Notes: a model not told the origin generated them from the sequence alone. A stretch of 64,000 nucleotides of DNA from Rhizobium mongolense USDA 1844 (GCF_000419765.1 NZ_ATTQ01000016.1:82481-146480); one strand, 5' to 3'. Shown: positions 1-8,510, counted from the stretch's first letter. Made by a program: numbers and translations.

Positions 1-279
1 AATAAAAGCGTTACGTGCTTCGAACTGCTACTGCGTTCTTGGATGAAAAGTGCCTCCCGCTGTGTCCCAGATCAGCGCCCGAGGCAAATCTCGGTTGATT
101 GAGAACGGGAGGATTTCTGGTTCAACGTAGCCTACAGCGAGGCTTCATACTGCGCCGGCGCACTTGTGCTTGCCATCGGCCTCTGAGCTATGGATGCGGC
201 AGAAATCCCGAACGCAAGTTAGAAAATCCAAATCTCCAAGATTCCAATGCGTATGGAATAAGGGAGCGTGCGCTCCTTA
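1..279. other. Intergenic start of window, no gene seen
   Basis: Short open frames occur here on both strands, but none has a convincing ribosome binding site, signal peptide or recognisable motif. I see no RNA gene, repeat or mobile-element end. The real upstream neighbour lies outside the window. Confidence 0.4.
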
Positions 280-432
280 TTATCGAGGCGCTAGCCTTTG
301 TAGAATTCGAGATGGCTGCTTCGCATAATGAGTGATGGTATCCAGAGCCGCCAAAGAGAAGGATCCCTTTTTCTCGGCAAAATCCCAGGTAACGAAACAC
401 GCTAGAATAAAAGCAGCGATGACGTATCTCAT
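280..432 (-). CDS. Small hypothetical protein with N-terminal hydrophobic segment
   Basis: A possible 50-residue protein on the minus strand, beginning MRYVIAAFILACFVTWDF. It has one short hydrophobic segment at residues 3-15, then a polar tail ending in basic residues. Very short membrane or exported proteins with the pattern MRY-hydrophobic-TWDF seem familiar from rhizobia, which is the main reason for the call; I could not check this. The Shine-Dalgarno sequence is weak. The frame stays open upstream of this ATG, but that extension looks non-coding. It would be divergent from the gene at 547. No function can be assigned. Confidence 0.33.
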   Translation of the reverse strand: MRYVIAAFILACFVTWDFAEKKGSFSLAALDTITHYAKQPSRILQRLAPR

Positions 433-546
433 CGTATTCTTATATACGGAGATGCTTAAAGAAGCGTAAAGCACGGCCTCATCGACCCGCTCGTCGGGCA
501 TGAGGCGTCGCTGAACGCAACATATGCAGGAAAAAGGAGAATAGAA

Positions 547-858
547 ATGCGAATGATGCTCAAAGTTTCGCTTCCCGTTGACAAGGGAAACGCAGCAATC
601 AAAGACGGCAGCCTCGTCACCAAGATTCAATCCATCCTTGCTGATCTCAAACCCGAAGCGGCCTACTTCACTGAATTCGACGGGAAAAGAACGGGCCTGA
701 TTTTCTTCGACATGACGGACACCTCGGAGATGCCGGCCGTTGCTGAGCCATGGTTCCTTGCGTTTGATGCCAGTGTTGAGATCAAGGCGGTCATGAACCG
801 CGATGACCTGGCGAAGGCCCGGCCCGGGATTGAGAGGGCAGTCGAGAGCTTCGGCTGA
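547..858 (+). CDS. Small hypothetical protein, DUF3303-like
   Basis: A 103-residue soluble protein. The ATG is well supported by a GGAG ribosome binding site about 8 bases upstream. The sequence alternates beta-like and helical segments (MLKVSLPVDKGN, then AAYFTEFDGKRTGLIFFDM, then a helical C-terminus). This matches the compact ferredoxin-like fold of small proteins of the DUF3303 type that carry a conserved GxR-x-FFD-like core. There is no signal peptide, membrane segment or catalytic signature. It stands alone, so context gives no function. The gene call is fairly secure; the family assignment is tentative. Confidence 0.68.
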   Translation: MRMMLKVSLPVDKGNAAIKDGSLVTKIQSILADLKPEAAYFTEFDGKRTGLIFFDMTDTSEMPAVAEPWFLAFDASVEIKAVMNRDDLAKARPGIERAVESFG

Positions 859-1004
859 ATCACATCACAACGGCTTGAATAGTGCCCAACTACAACGGAC
901 GCGCCGTCAGCGTGGCCTGCGATGATTTGTGATCGAAGCCACTCGACGCCAAAGGCTCTCGGCAGATGCCGAGGTTTCACAATCATTTGATTTCAAATAA
1001 AATC

Positions 1005-1094
1005 TGGCGGAGAGGGGGGGATTCGAACCCCCGATGCCCTTGCAGGCATGCCGCATTTCGAGTGCGGTGCATTCAACCACTCTGCCACCTCTCC
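1005..1094 (-). tRNA. tRNA-Ser (anticodon CGA)
   Basis: Read on the minus strand, the 90 bases fold into a class II tRNA. The acceptor stem is GGAGAGG paired with CCTCTCC, the D-loop region follows as TGGCAGAGTGGTTGAA, and the anticodon arm has loop CTCGAAA with anticodon CGA. There is then a long variable arm and a T-arm containing GGTTCGAATCC. CCA is encoded at the 3' end (1005-1007 on the plus strand). The long variable arm and the CGA anticodon identify serine. Confidence 0.95.
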
Positions 1095-1397
1095 GCGGTG
1101 CTGGTTGGCGCTTGTTTCGCGCGGGCTGTCTCATAGCGATCAAAAGGCGGGCTGGCAAGACGAAATTGTAAAGCTTTTCATCCTTTTGCCTTGACAGCTT
1201 TTTGACACTCGCGTATCCCGCTCACGCAATAGGTATGGAGAAGTCCGTGCCTTGCCAGCCTCGCGCCCGCGCGGGGTTTCACCGGCAGACAGAGTTCCGG
1301 GCGAACGCCCTGAAATCCCTGCTTAACTTCGACTGATAAGAAGACAGCCACCTGCGGTTTGCGGGGAGAGCTGGATCGAACATGAAAGGATTAAAAA
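1095..1397 (+). promoter_or_regulatory. rplU-rpmA promoter and leader region
   Basis: This 303-base gap contains a good housekeeping promoter: TTGACA at 1191-1196, a 17-base spacer and TATCCC at 1214-1219, close to the rhizobial sigma-70 pattern CTTGAC-N17-CTATAT. If transcription starts near 1226, the message has a leader of about 170 bases before rplU. The leader holds a GC-rich segment around 1261-1277 (CGCGCCCGCGCGGGG) that could fold. No known riboswitch was recognised. Confidence 0.5.
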
Positions 1398-1715
1398 ATG
1401 TTCGCAGTCATCAAGACCGGCGGTAAGCAGTACCGTGTGGCAGCCAACGACGTGCTGACCATCGAAAAGCTTGAAGCAACCGCTGGCGACTCCATCGAAT
1501 TCACCGAAGTCCTCGTAATCGGCGAAGGCGCCGACGCTGCGATTGGTGCTCCCTTCGTCACGGGCGCTTCCGTCAAGGCCGAAGTGGTCGAGCACAACCG
1601 CGGCAAGAAGGTCATCGCCTTCAAGAAGCGCCGCCGTCAGAACTCGAAGCGTTCGCGCGGCCATCGCCAGCATCATACGGTCGTCCGCATCACGGACATC
1701 GTGGCTGCCAAGTAA
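1398..1715 (+). CDS. rplU: 50S ribosomal protein bL21
   Basis: Ribosomal protein L21, 105 residues, the usual length. It starts MFAVIKTGGKQYRVAANDVL, the hallmark N-terminus of the family, and ends with the basic KxRRRQNSKRSRGHRQ stretch that contacts 23S rRNA. It acts in the large subunit and is normally paired with L27, as here: rpmA follows 34 bases downstream. The ATG is preceded by AAAGGATTAAAAA. Expression probably comes from the promoter at 1191-1219. Confidence 0.97.
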   Translation: MFAVIKTGGKQYRVAANDVLTIEKLEATAGDSIEFTEVLVIGEGADAAIGAPFVTGASVKAEVVEHNRGKKVIAFKKRRRQNSKRSRGHRQHHTVVRITDIVAAK

Positions 1716-1749
1716 GATCACGGGACTAAAGGTTTAAAGGAGAACTCCA

Positions 1750-2019
1750 ATGGCACACAAAAAAGCTGGCGGTTCATCGCGTAACGGTCGTGATTCCGAA
1801 TCCAAGCGCCTTGGCGTGAAGAAGTTCGGCGGCGAAGCCGTCATCGCAGGCAACATTATCGTGCGTCAGCGCGGTACGCAGTGGCATCCGGGCGCCAATG
1901 TCGGCCTCGGGAAGGACCACACCATTTTTGCGCTTACGGCAGGCAATGTGGACTACCGAACGAAGGCCAATGGTCGCGTGTACGTGTCTGTAATGCCGAA
2001 AGCGGAAGCAGCGGAATAA
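1750..2019 (+). CDS. rpmA: 50S ribosomal protein bL27
   Basis: Ribosomal protein L27, 89 residues, starting MAHKKAGGSSRNGRDS, the conserved N-terminal tail that reaches the peptidyl-transferase centre. There is no N-terminal cleaved extension of the Firmicute type. A strong AAAGGAGAA ribosome binding site sits upstream of the ATG. It is cotranscribed with rplU and followed by a rho-independent terminator at 2091-2119. Confidence 0.97.
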   Translation: MAHKKAGGSSRNGRDSESKRLGVKKFGGEAVIAGNIIVRQRGTQWHPGANVGLGKDHTIFALTAGNVDYRTKANGRVYVSVMPKAEAAE

Positions 2020-2090
2020 GCCGGTAGCGCTCTAAAACAGCCGGCGTCTCATCGACCCGGCTGGCCGTACCAGGTTCAGTCCAGAAAACA

Positions 2091-2119
2091 GGGGAGATGG
2101 GGCACCGTCTCCCCTTTTT
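2091..2119 (+). terminator. Rho-independent terminator of rplU-rpmA
   Basis: GGGGAGATGG (2091-2100) pairs with CCGTCTCCCC (2105-2114), with one G-T wobble, around a 4-base loop, followed by five T residues. It separates the ribosomal operon from the acetyltransferase genes. Confidence 0.9.
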
Positions 2120-2143
2120 CTTTGTCCATAAGGAGGACTGAAC

Positions 2144-2776
2144 ATGCAAGGCGAACTGATAAGGGTTGACCAATCACGGTCACCCCAAGAACGGCTGAGG
2201 CCGGAGCGGTTAAGGACCGATTGCCCTGTCTTATTATCGGAAAGGCTCGTCATGCGCGCGCCCCACGAGGAAGACATTGACGCCCTTTCCCATCTCGCCA
2301 ACAACGCCAAAGTCGCCACGATGGTATCGCGTATGCCGCACCCATATACCGCCAATGATGCAGCCGACTTCGTGCGTCGGACGAAGAATGGCGAGATTGG
2401 TAAGTGCGTCTATGCCATCACCAAAGCTGAAAACGGCGCCTTCATGGGGTGTTGCGGAGTTGAGCCGCATGCAGACGGGCGTACCGTCGAAATCGGCTAT
2501 TGGCTCGGTGAACCCTATTGGAACCAGGGCTATACGACCGAGGCATGTCACGCTCTGGTCGATATGGTCTTTCGCACGCGCGAAAACGTCGATCAGATCG
2601 ATGCCCGTTGCCGGGTGATGAACATCGCATCGCGGCGGGTTATCCAGAAGTGCGGCTTCCAGTTCCAGGGCTCAGGCCTTGCCGCGTCTCTGGCACTCGG
2701 CAGCAACGTGCCCGTGGAATGGTACCGGCTCGACCGGAAGACCTGGATGTCGCTGAGAAGTTGGGGGAGCCTGTGA
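2144..2776 (+). CDS. GNAT family N-acetyltransferase (RimJ/RimL-like)
   Basis: A 210-residue GNAT acetyltransferase that would transfer an acetyl group from acetyl-CoA to an amine; the substrate is unknown. After a variable N-terminus comes LLSERLVMRAPHEEDIDAL (residues about 29-47), the typical entry strand of the RimJ/RimL subgroup. The acetyl-CoA motif appears as GYWLGEPYWNQGYTTEA, and the family pattern N-x-A-S-R-R-V-I-x-K-C-G-F follows near residue 160. The ATG has a strong AAGGAGG site. Its TGA overlaps the ATG of the next GNAT gene (ATGA-type overlap at 2776), so the two are translationally coupled. Confidence 0.9.
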   Translation: MQGELIRVDQSRSPQERLRPERLRTDCPVLLSERLVMRAPHEEDIDALSHLANNAKVATMVSRMPHPYTANDAADFVRRTKNGEIGKCVYAITKAENGAFMGCCGVEPHADGRTVEIGYWLGEPYWNQGYTTEACHALVDMVFRTRENVDQIDARCRVMNIASRRVIQKCGFQFQGSGLAASLALGSNVPVEWYRLDRKTWMSLRSWGSL

Positions 2777-3363
2777 TGAGCGCCGCCATCTTGCAGCGAC
2801 CCAAGAGCGAGCAAGTGACGCCCGGCCCCGCGCCGGTCGTCACCACGCCCCGGCTGACGCTCCGCCCGCACAGGCTGGCCGATGCGAATGCAATTGCGGA
2901 ATCGCTGTCCGACTTCGCAATCACTCGCATGCTTTCCCGCGTGCCCGCGCCCTATGACAGGCAGGACGCGCTTGATTGGCTGGTGCCCGTGACGTCCGGC
3001 AGTCTGCCGGATTGGCACTTGGCGGTCACCGATGGCGACGACACGCATATCGGCGTTGTCTCCGTCGAGCTCCGCCACGGCCGCTGGCACCTTGGTTACT
3101 GGCTGAACCGCTACTATTGGCGGCGCGGCTTTATGAGCGAGGCTGTCGCAGCCGTGCTGGAGCGCTTTTCCCGGCGGATGCCGGAAAGCGCCGTTCATTC
3201 GGGCGTGTTTGCGGACAATCCAGCCTCGCTGAGATTGCAGGAGAAGCTGGGTTTCCGGATGACGGGATGTGTGGAGATCTACAGCTTCGCCCGCAACACC
3301 ATGGTATCGCACGTCGAAACCGTGCTTCAGCCCGGCGCTCTGCAGATCACGAAGGCTGCCTGA
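2776..3363 (+). CDS. GNAT family N-acetyltransferase, second copy
   Basis: A 195-residue GNAT acetyltransferase related in layout to its upstream neighbour: TPRLTLRPHRLADANAIAE at the entry strand, GYWLNRYYWRRGFMSEAV at the acetyl-CoA site, and NPASLRLQEKLGF near the C-terminus. The start is the ATG at 2776, which overlaps the stop of the previous gene and gives a full-length family member; the frame stays open upstream inside the first gene. The pair probably arose by duplication and may form a heterodimer, but the sequences have diverged a lot. Substrate unknown. A bidirectional terminator follows. Confidence 0.9.
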   Translation: MSAAILQRPKSEQVTPGPAPVVTTPRLTLRPHRLADANAIAESLSDFAITRMLSRVPAPYDRQDALDWLVPVTSGSLPDWHLAVTDGDDTHIGVVSVELRHGRWHLGYWLNRYYWRRGFMSEAVAAVLERFSRRMPESAVHSGVFADNPASLRLQEKLGFRMTGCVEIYSFARNTMVSHVETVLQPGALQITKAA

Positions 3364-3372
3364 CCAGACAAG

Positions 3373-3400
3373 AACACCGCAGCCGGCGCTGCGGTGTTTT
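3373..3400. terminator. Bidirectional terminator between GNAT pair and EEP gene
   Basis: AACACCGCAGC (3373-3383) pairs perfectly with GCTGCGGTGTT (3388-3398) around a 4-base loop. It is followed by T residues on the plus strand and has an A-rich flank that reads as T residues on the minus strand. It lies between two convergent genes and can serve both. Confidence 0.88.
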
Positions 3401-3401
3401 C

Positions 3402-4265
3402 CTATCCGCCGATCTCGACCCAGACAGGGAAATGGTCGGAGCCCACCGAAGCTGTGTCCACATGAGCAGATTTCAGGCGGCCATGCAGGCCGCAACTGAC
3501 AAAGCAGTAATCGAGATGCATGCGCTTGCCGTGATTCTTCGGGTCCACCCAGCTATAGCTTGCGGGCGCATAGCCTTCGAGAGCGGCCAGCGCATCGACA
3601 GGTGTTCCGATGCGCGGCACGCGGCCGTAATATCCTTCCCTCGTCCCGGCAAACGAGCAATATTCCGGCGATTCCGGCACCATGTTGAAATCACCCAAGA
3701 TGACGTAGTCTTCCGGAAGCGGCAGATCCGCAATCTCGAATTCGCTGGCACCGGTCACGCAACCGCCCTCGAACGGAAACGCATTGATGCGCTCGTTCAA
3801 ATAGGCGAGCTGGCGGATACGCTCATCGGGCGAAACGTGATCGAGATGAACGGAATAGACGCGAAACGCGCCCTCCGGCGTATCAATGACGGCCTCGCTC
3901 GCCCCACGCTGCAGATTGATTTTCGAAACTGTGCGGCTGCGCGGCAAAAGCAGGGTGCGCGCCGACAGGATCGGCCAACGCGAAAGGATCATGTTGCCGA
4001 ACTGGAAGCGCGTGCCGCGCGGCGGAAAGCCCTCGTCACCGGCGTCGACATGCAGATCGCAGGCCGGGCCATAGACCCAGAAATGGTTGGGAAAGAAGGC
4101 CGCGAGATCGGCCGCCATGTCGGAAAAATCGTTTCGCGAGAAGCCTCTGGTCACCTCCTGAAGCGCGATGATATCCGCGCCATCGAGGTTGTCCGCAATA
4201 CGGCCAAGATCATAAATCCCATCAAGACCGAAGCCGTACTGTATGTTATAGCTCGCAAACTTCAC
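3402..4265 (-). CDS. Endonuclease/exonuclease/phosphatase family protein
   Basis: A 287-residue metal-dependent phosphodiesterase fold (EEP family, related to exonuclease III and DNase I). Visible motifs are KFASYNIQYG at the N-terminus, DIIALQEVT with the metal-binding Glu, RVYSVHLDHVSP, VILGDFNMVPESPEY with the catalytic Asp-Asn pair, and GSDHFPVWVEI at the C-terminus. The start is a GTG at 4265, chosen because it begins directly at the first conserved strand; the open frame continues antisense through obgE but that part is shadow. No signal peptide, so probably cytoplasmic. The substrate (nucleic acid or phosphoester) cannot be told from sequence. It is divergent from obgE. Confidence 0.88.
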   Translation of the reverse strand: MKFASYNIQYGFGLDGIYDLGRIADNLDGADIIALQEVTRGFSRNDFSDMAADLAAFFPNHFWVYGPACDLHVDAGDEGFPPRGTRFQFGNMILSRWPILSARTLLLPRSRTVSKINLQRGASEAVIDTPEGAFRVYSVHLDHVSPDERIRQLAYLNERINAFPFEGGCVTGASEFEIADLPLPEDYVILGDFNMVPESPEYCSFAGTREGYYGRVPRIGTPVDALAALEGYAPASYSWVDPKNHGKRMHLDYCFVSCGLHGRLKSAHVDTASVGSDHFPVWVEIGG

Positions 4266-4349
4266 GATAATCTTTGACCTTAGCTTGAACCGCCTATATC
4301 GAAAGCGGCAGGATGGGGCGCGTAAAAAGCCACTGATGATGGAAGTAAA

Positions 4350-5429
4350 ATGAAATTTCTCGACGAAGCAAAGGTCTATATCCGGTCCGGTGACGGGGGC
4401 GCAGGCAGCGTCTCGTTCCGGCGCGAGAAATTCATCGAGTTCGGCGGGCCGGACGGCGGCGACGGCGGACGCGGCGGCGATGTCTGGGTTGAAGCCGTCA
4501 ACGGGCTTAACACGCTGATCGACTTCCGCTACCAGCAGCATTTCAAGGCCAAGATCGGCATGCACGGCATGGGCAAAAACCGCACCGGCGCCAATGGCGA
4601 CGACGTGACGCTCAAGGTCCCGGTCGGAACACAGGTCCTCGAAGAAGACCAGGAAACGCTGATCTGCGACCTGACGGAAGAAGGACAGCGTTTCCGGCTT
4701 GCCGCCGGCGGCAACGGCGGCTTTGGGAATGCGCATTTCAAATCCTCGGTCAATCAGGCACCGGATTGGGCAAATCCCGGCCTTGCTGGCGAGGAAAAGA
4801 CGATCTGGCTGCATCTGAAGCTGATTGCGGACGCCGGCCTCGTCGGTCTGCCAAATGCCGGAAAGTCGACTTTCCTGGCGGCAGTCACCCGCGCGCGACC
4901 GAAGATCGCCAATTATCCCTTCACCACGCTGCATCCGAATCTCGGCGTGGCAACCATCGACGGACAGGAATTCATTCTCGCCGACATCCCGGGGCTGATC
5001 GAAGGCGCGCACGAGGGCGTCGGCATCGGCGACCGGTTCCTCGGCCATGTCGAGCGTACTCGCGTGCTGCTGCATCTGGTCTCGGCGCAGGAGGAAAAAG
5101 TCGGCAAAGCCTATACAACTGTGAAGAACGAGCTTGAGGCCTACGGCAACGAACTGACCGACAAAGCGGAAATCGTTGCGCTCTCACAAATCGACGTGCT
5201 CGACGACGCGACGCTGAAGAAGAAGACGAAGGAGCTCGCCAAGGCTTGCGGCAAGACGCCGTTCCAGATTTCGGCCGTGACCGGCAAGGGCATGACCGAG
5301 GTTCTGCGGGCCCTGCGCGACATCATTGTCGAAGCGAATGCGGGCGGCGAGAAGCCGGCCAAAGCGCCGAAGCTGCGGCATCGCGACATGATCGCTGCCG
5401 ACGAGGACAGAACGGATGACGACGCGTAA
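4350..5429 (+). CDS. obgE: GTPase ObgE/CgtA
   Basis: Obg GTPase, 359 residues, involved in large-subunit assembly and stress or cell-cycle control. Residues 1-160 form the glycine-rich Obg fold (several GGDGG-type repeats). The G domain begins with the P-loop GLPNAGKST near residues 166-174, followed by DIPGLIEGAHEG (G3). The position expected to hold the G4 motif NKxD reads SQID (about residues 279-282), a deviation noted in findings. The C-terminus is short and ends in an acidic tail. The gene overlaps proB by 14 bases, so obgE-proB-proA-nadD is one operon. Confidence 0.97.
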   Translation: MKFLDEAKVYIRSGDGGAGSVSFRREKFIEFGGPDGGDGGRGGDVWVEAVNGLNTLIDFRYQQHFKAKIGMHGMGKNRTGANGDDVTLKVPVGTQVLEEDQETLICDLTEEGQRFRLAAGGNGGFGNAHFKSSVNQAPDWANPGLAGEEKTIWLHLKLIADAGLVGLPNAGKSTFLAAVTRARPKIANYPFTTLHPNLGVATIDGQEFILADIPGLIEGAHEGVGIGDRFLGHVERTRVLLHLVSAQEEKVGKAYTTVKNELEAYGNELTDKAEIVALSQIDVLDDATLKKKTKELAKACGKTPFQISAVTGKGMTEVLRALRDIIVEANAGGEKPAKAPKLRHRDMIAADEDRTDDDA

Positions 5430-6585
5430 GCCGCTCGATCGCTACCGCCGCATCGTCATCAAGATCGGCTCAGCACTCCTTGTTGACCGCAAGACCGGGC
5501 TCCGAAGCGCGTGGCTCGATAAAATGTGCGCCGATATTGCCGCACTGAAGGCAAGAGGCGCGGATGTGCTCGTCGTCTCCTCGGGCGCTATCGCGCTTGG
5601 CCGCTCTGTGCTGGATCTGCCTTCTGGTGCGCTGAAACTGGAGGAAAGCCAGGCGGCCGCAGCCGTCGGCCAGATTTCTCTCGCGCGTGCGTGGTCGGAA
5701 AGCCTTTCGCGCGATGAGATCGTGGCGGGCCAAATCCTGCTGACGCTCGGTGATACTGAAGAACGCCGCCGCTATTTGAACGCCCGCGCCACGATCAACC
5801 AGTTGCTGAAGATCGGCGCCGTTCCGATCATCAATGAGAACGACACCGTCGCGACCAGCGAAATCCGGTATGGTGACAACGATCGCCTCGCGGCCCGTGT
5901 CGCAACGATGACGGGCGCCGACCTGCTGATCCTTCTATCCGATATTGATGGGCTTTATACGGCGCCGCCGCACCTCGATCCAGAGGCGGAATTCCTCGAG
6001 ACGATCGCCGAGATTACTCCGGAGATCGAAGCCATGGCAGGCGGCGCCGCTTCCGAGCTTTCGCGCGGCGGCATGCGCACGAAGATCGACGCCGGCAAGA
6101 TCGCGACGACGTCGGGCTGCGCAATGATCATCGCTTCCGGCAAAACGGATAGCCCGCTATCGGCGATTTCGAACGGCGCGCGCTCCTCCTGGTTTGCACC
6201 CTCCGGCACCCCCGTAACCGCGCGCAAGACCTGGATCGCAGGTCAGTTGCAGCCAGCCGGAGAACTGCATGTCGACGACGGCGCCGTGACGGCGCTGGGT
6301 GCGGGCAAGAGCCTGCTTCCCGCCGGCGTTCGCAAGGTGATCGGGCTTTTTAGCCGAGGGGACACCGTGGCAATCATCGGCCCTTCTGGGCGCGAGATCG
6401 CCCGCGGCCTTGTCAGCTACGACGCAGAAGACGCCCGCCAGATCGTTGGCCGAAAATCAACGGAGATCGAAGCGATCCTCGGTTATCCCGGCCGTACCGC
6501 CATGATCCATCGCGACGATATGGTGATGACGTCACAGGTAAATTCGAAATCGGAAAGACAGAAGAAGGACACGGCCCATGCTTGA
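5416..6585 (+). CDS. proB: Glutamate 5-kinase
   Basis: First enzyme of proline synthesis, phosphorylating glutamate to gamma-glutamyl phosphate; cytoplasmic. It has 389 residues: an amino-acid kinase domain from IVIKIGSALLVD through NENDTVATSEIRYGDNDRLAARV, and a C-terminal PUA domain from about residue 280. This is the long two-domain form. Feedback inhibition by proline is expected from the family. The start lies inside the end of obgE, and the last codons overlap proA by 8 bases, indicating translational coupling. Confidence 0.96.
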   Translation: MTTRKPLDRYRRIVIKIGSALLVDRKTGLRSAWLDKMCADIAALKARGADVLVVSSGAIALGRSVLDLPSGALKLEESQAAAAVGQISLARAWSESLSRDEIVAGQILLTLGDTEERRRYLNARATINQLLKIGAVPIINENDTVATSEIRYGDNDRLAARVATMTGADLLILLSDIDGLYTAPPHLDPEAEFLETIAEITPEIEAMAGGAASELSRGGMRTKIDAGKIATTSGCAMIIASGKTDSPLSAISNGARSSWFAPSGTPVTARKTWIAGQLQPAGELHVDDGAVTALGAGKSLLPAGVRKVIGLFSRGDTVAIIGPSGREIARGLVSYDAEDARQIVGRKSTEIEAILGYPGRTAMIHRDDMVMTSQVNSKSERQKKDTAHA

Positions 6586-7861
6586 GACCGTTGTGCACAG
6601 CCCTGACATTGACGCGCTGATGAACGACATCGGCCGCAAGGCCAAGGCTGCGGCACGACCGTTAGGCTTTGCGTCCACCGAGGCCAAGAACGAGGCGCTG
6701 AATGCGATGGCCGACGCGATCCTCGCAAGCAAGGAGCACATCCTTGCCGAAAACGCCAAGGATCTGAAGGATGTCGCTGGCACCGATATGCTTGCCTCCT
6801 TCATCGACCGCCTGACACTGAATGACCAGCGCATCACGGAAATGGCGGAAGGCATTCGGGCGATTGCCGCGCTGAAGGACCCGGTCGGCGAAGTGATTGC
6901 CGCCTGGGATCGGCCGAACGGACTGAAGATCGAGCGGGTCCGCACGCCTCTCGGCGTCATCGGCGTCATCTTCGAAAGCCGGCCGAATGTGACGGCAGAT
7001 GCCGGTGCGCTTTGCCTGAAGGCAGGCAATGCTGTGATCCTGCGATGCGGTTCGGATTCGCGCCGTTCGTCGCAGGCAATCCATGCCTGCCTCGTTGAAG
7101 GGCTGAAGGCAGCCGATCTTCCGGAGCATGCCATACAGCTCGTTCCGGTTTCGGACCGTGCCGCCGTCGGCGCCATGCTGCGGGGCTTGGAAGGTGCAAT
7201 CGACGTCATCGTTCCGCGCGGCGGCAAGAGCCTCGTCGCCCGCGTGCAGAACGAAGCCCGCGTGCCGGTTTTTGCCCACCTCGAAGGTCTTTGCCACATC
7301 TATGTAGACAAGTCTGCCGATATCGAAATGGCAAAGAGGATTATCGTCAACGCCAAGATGCGCCGCACAGGCATCTGCGGCGCCGTGGAAACCCTGCTTG
7401 TCGACGGCGCTGCAATCGGCACGCATCTGACACCGCTTCTTAAAGTGCTGGCCGAGGCCGGCTGTGAAATCCGCGCATCCGCCACGGTGTTGAAGGTTGC
7501 CCCGGGCATAAAGCCGGCGACCGAGGAGGATTGGTCGACCGAATATCTCGATGCAGTTATTTCCGTTGCCGTCGTGGACGGCATTTCCGGCGCGATCGCA
7601 CATATCCAAAACTATTCGTCGAACCATACGGAAGCCGTGATCGCGGATGATCCGGCCGTCGTCGAGCGATTCTTCACCGAGATCGATTCGGCCATTTTGC
7701 TGCACAACGCTTCCACACAATTCGCCGACGGCGGCGAGTTTGGCATGGGTGCGGAAATCGGCATTGCGACGGGCAAGATGCATGCCCGCGGTCCTGTTGG
7801 TGTCGAGCAACTTACCTCCTTCAAATACCGCGTGCGCGGCACCGGACAGACGCGGCCCTGA
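6578..7861 (+). CDS. proA: Glutamate-5-semialdehyde dehydrogenase
   Basis: Second proline enzyme: NADPH-dependent reduction of gamma-glutamyl phosphate to glutamate semialdehyde. At 427 residues it is normal length for the aldehyde-dehydrogenase superfamily member. The catalytic cysteine is in RRTGICGAVETLL at about residue 267. Substrate and cofactor regions are visible as GVIFESRPNVTADA and VIPRGGKSLV. It overlaps proB and is followed after one base by the GTG start of nadD. Confidence 0.97.
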   Translation: MLETVVHSPDIDALMNDIGRKAKAAARPLGFASTEAKNEALNAMADAILASKEHILAENAKDLKDVAGTDMLASFIDRLTLNDQRITEMAEGIRAIAALKDPVGEVIAAWDRPNGLKIERVRTPLGVIGVIFESRPNVTADAGALCLKAGNAVILRCGSDSRRSSQAIHACLVEGLKAADLPEHAIQLVPVSDRAAVGAMLRGLEGAIDVIVPRGGKSLVARVQNEARVPVFAHLEGLCHIYVDKSADIEMAKRIIVNAKMRRTGICGAVETLLVDGAAIGTHLTPLLKVLAEAGCEIRASATVLKVAPGIKPATEEDWSTEYLDAVISVAVVDGISGAIAHIQNYSSNHTEAVIADDPAVVERFFTEIDSAILLHNASTQFADGGEFGMGAEIGIATGKMHARGPVGVEQLTSFKYRVRGTGQTRP

Positions 7862-7862
7862 C

Positions 7863-8483
7863 GTGACGACAGACGAAATAGATCGTCGCTATCTTCGCAT
7901 GCCGCACACCGAGCGCGGCATGGTCGTCGGTCTTTTCGGCGGTTCCTTTAATCCACCGCACCAGGGGCATGCGCTGGTTGCGGAGATCGCCATACGGCGC
8001 CTCGGCCTCGACCAACTTTGGTGGATGGTGACGCCTGGCAATCCGCTGAAGAACCGCAATCATCTTGCGCCGCTTGCCGAGCGGATCGCACTCAGCGAAG
8101 CGATCACAACCGATCCGCATATCAAGGTGACTGCATTCGAGCAGGCATTCGGCGTCAGTTACACGGCAAATACACTTGCAAGGGTAAAGGCGCGCAATCC
8201 AAACATCCATTTCATCTGGATCATGGGTGCCGACAGCCTGCAGGCCTTCCACAAATGGCAAAAGTGGCAAGAGATCGCCCGCACCTTCCCGATCGCCGTC
8301 ATCGATCGACCCGGGGCGACGCTTTCCTATCTCTCGTCGAAAATGGCAAAGACCTTCGACTTCGCCCGTATCGACGAGGACGATGCCCGCGTGCTCTGGA
8401 AAAAATCCGCCCCTGCCTGGACCTTTATTCATGGCCCGCGATCGGCATTGAGTTCGACCGCTATTCGCAAAGCGGCTGAGTAG
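7863..8483 (+). CDS. nadD: Nicotinate-nucleotide adenylyltransferase
   Basis: Converts nicotinate mononucleotide and ATP to deamido-NAD in NAD synthesis. The nucleotidyltransferase signature GLFGGSFNPPHQGH is near the N-terminus and the second signature LSSTAIRK is at the end. The GTG at 7863, one base after the proA stop, gives 206 residues; an in-frame ATG at 7899 (MPHTERGM) is the alternative and would give 194. Last gene of the obgE operon here. In many rhizobia rsfS follows directly; in this genome about 7 kb intervene. Confidence 0.95.
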   Translation: MTTDEIDRRYLRMPHTERGMVVGLFGGSFNPPHQGHALVAEIAIRRLGLDQLWWMVTPGNPLKNRNHLAPLAERIALSEAITTDPHIKVTAFEQAFGVSYTANTLARVKARNPNIHFIWIMGADSLQAFHKWQKWQEIARTFPIAVIDRPGATLSYLSSKMAKTFDFARIDEDDARVLWKKSAPAWTFIHGPRSALSSTAIRKAAE

Positions 8484-8510
8484 CGGCAATTTCAGGAAGG
8501 TTGACAAATG

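Noticed and set aside
4266..5075. N-terminal extension of the EEP gene frame
   Set aside because: The frame stays open antisense through obgE, but the family begins at the GTG at 4265.
6662..7810. Open frame of 382 codons on the minus strand
   Set aside because: Antisense to proA, a clearly recognised gene.
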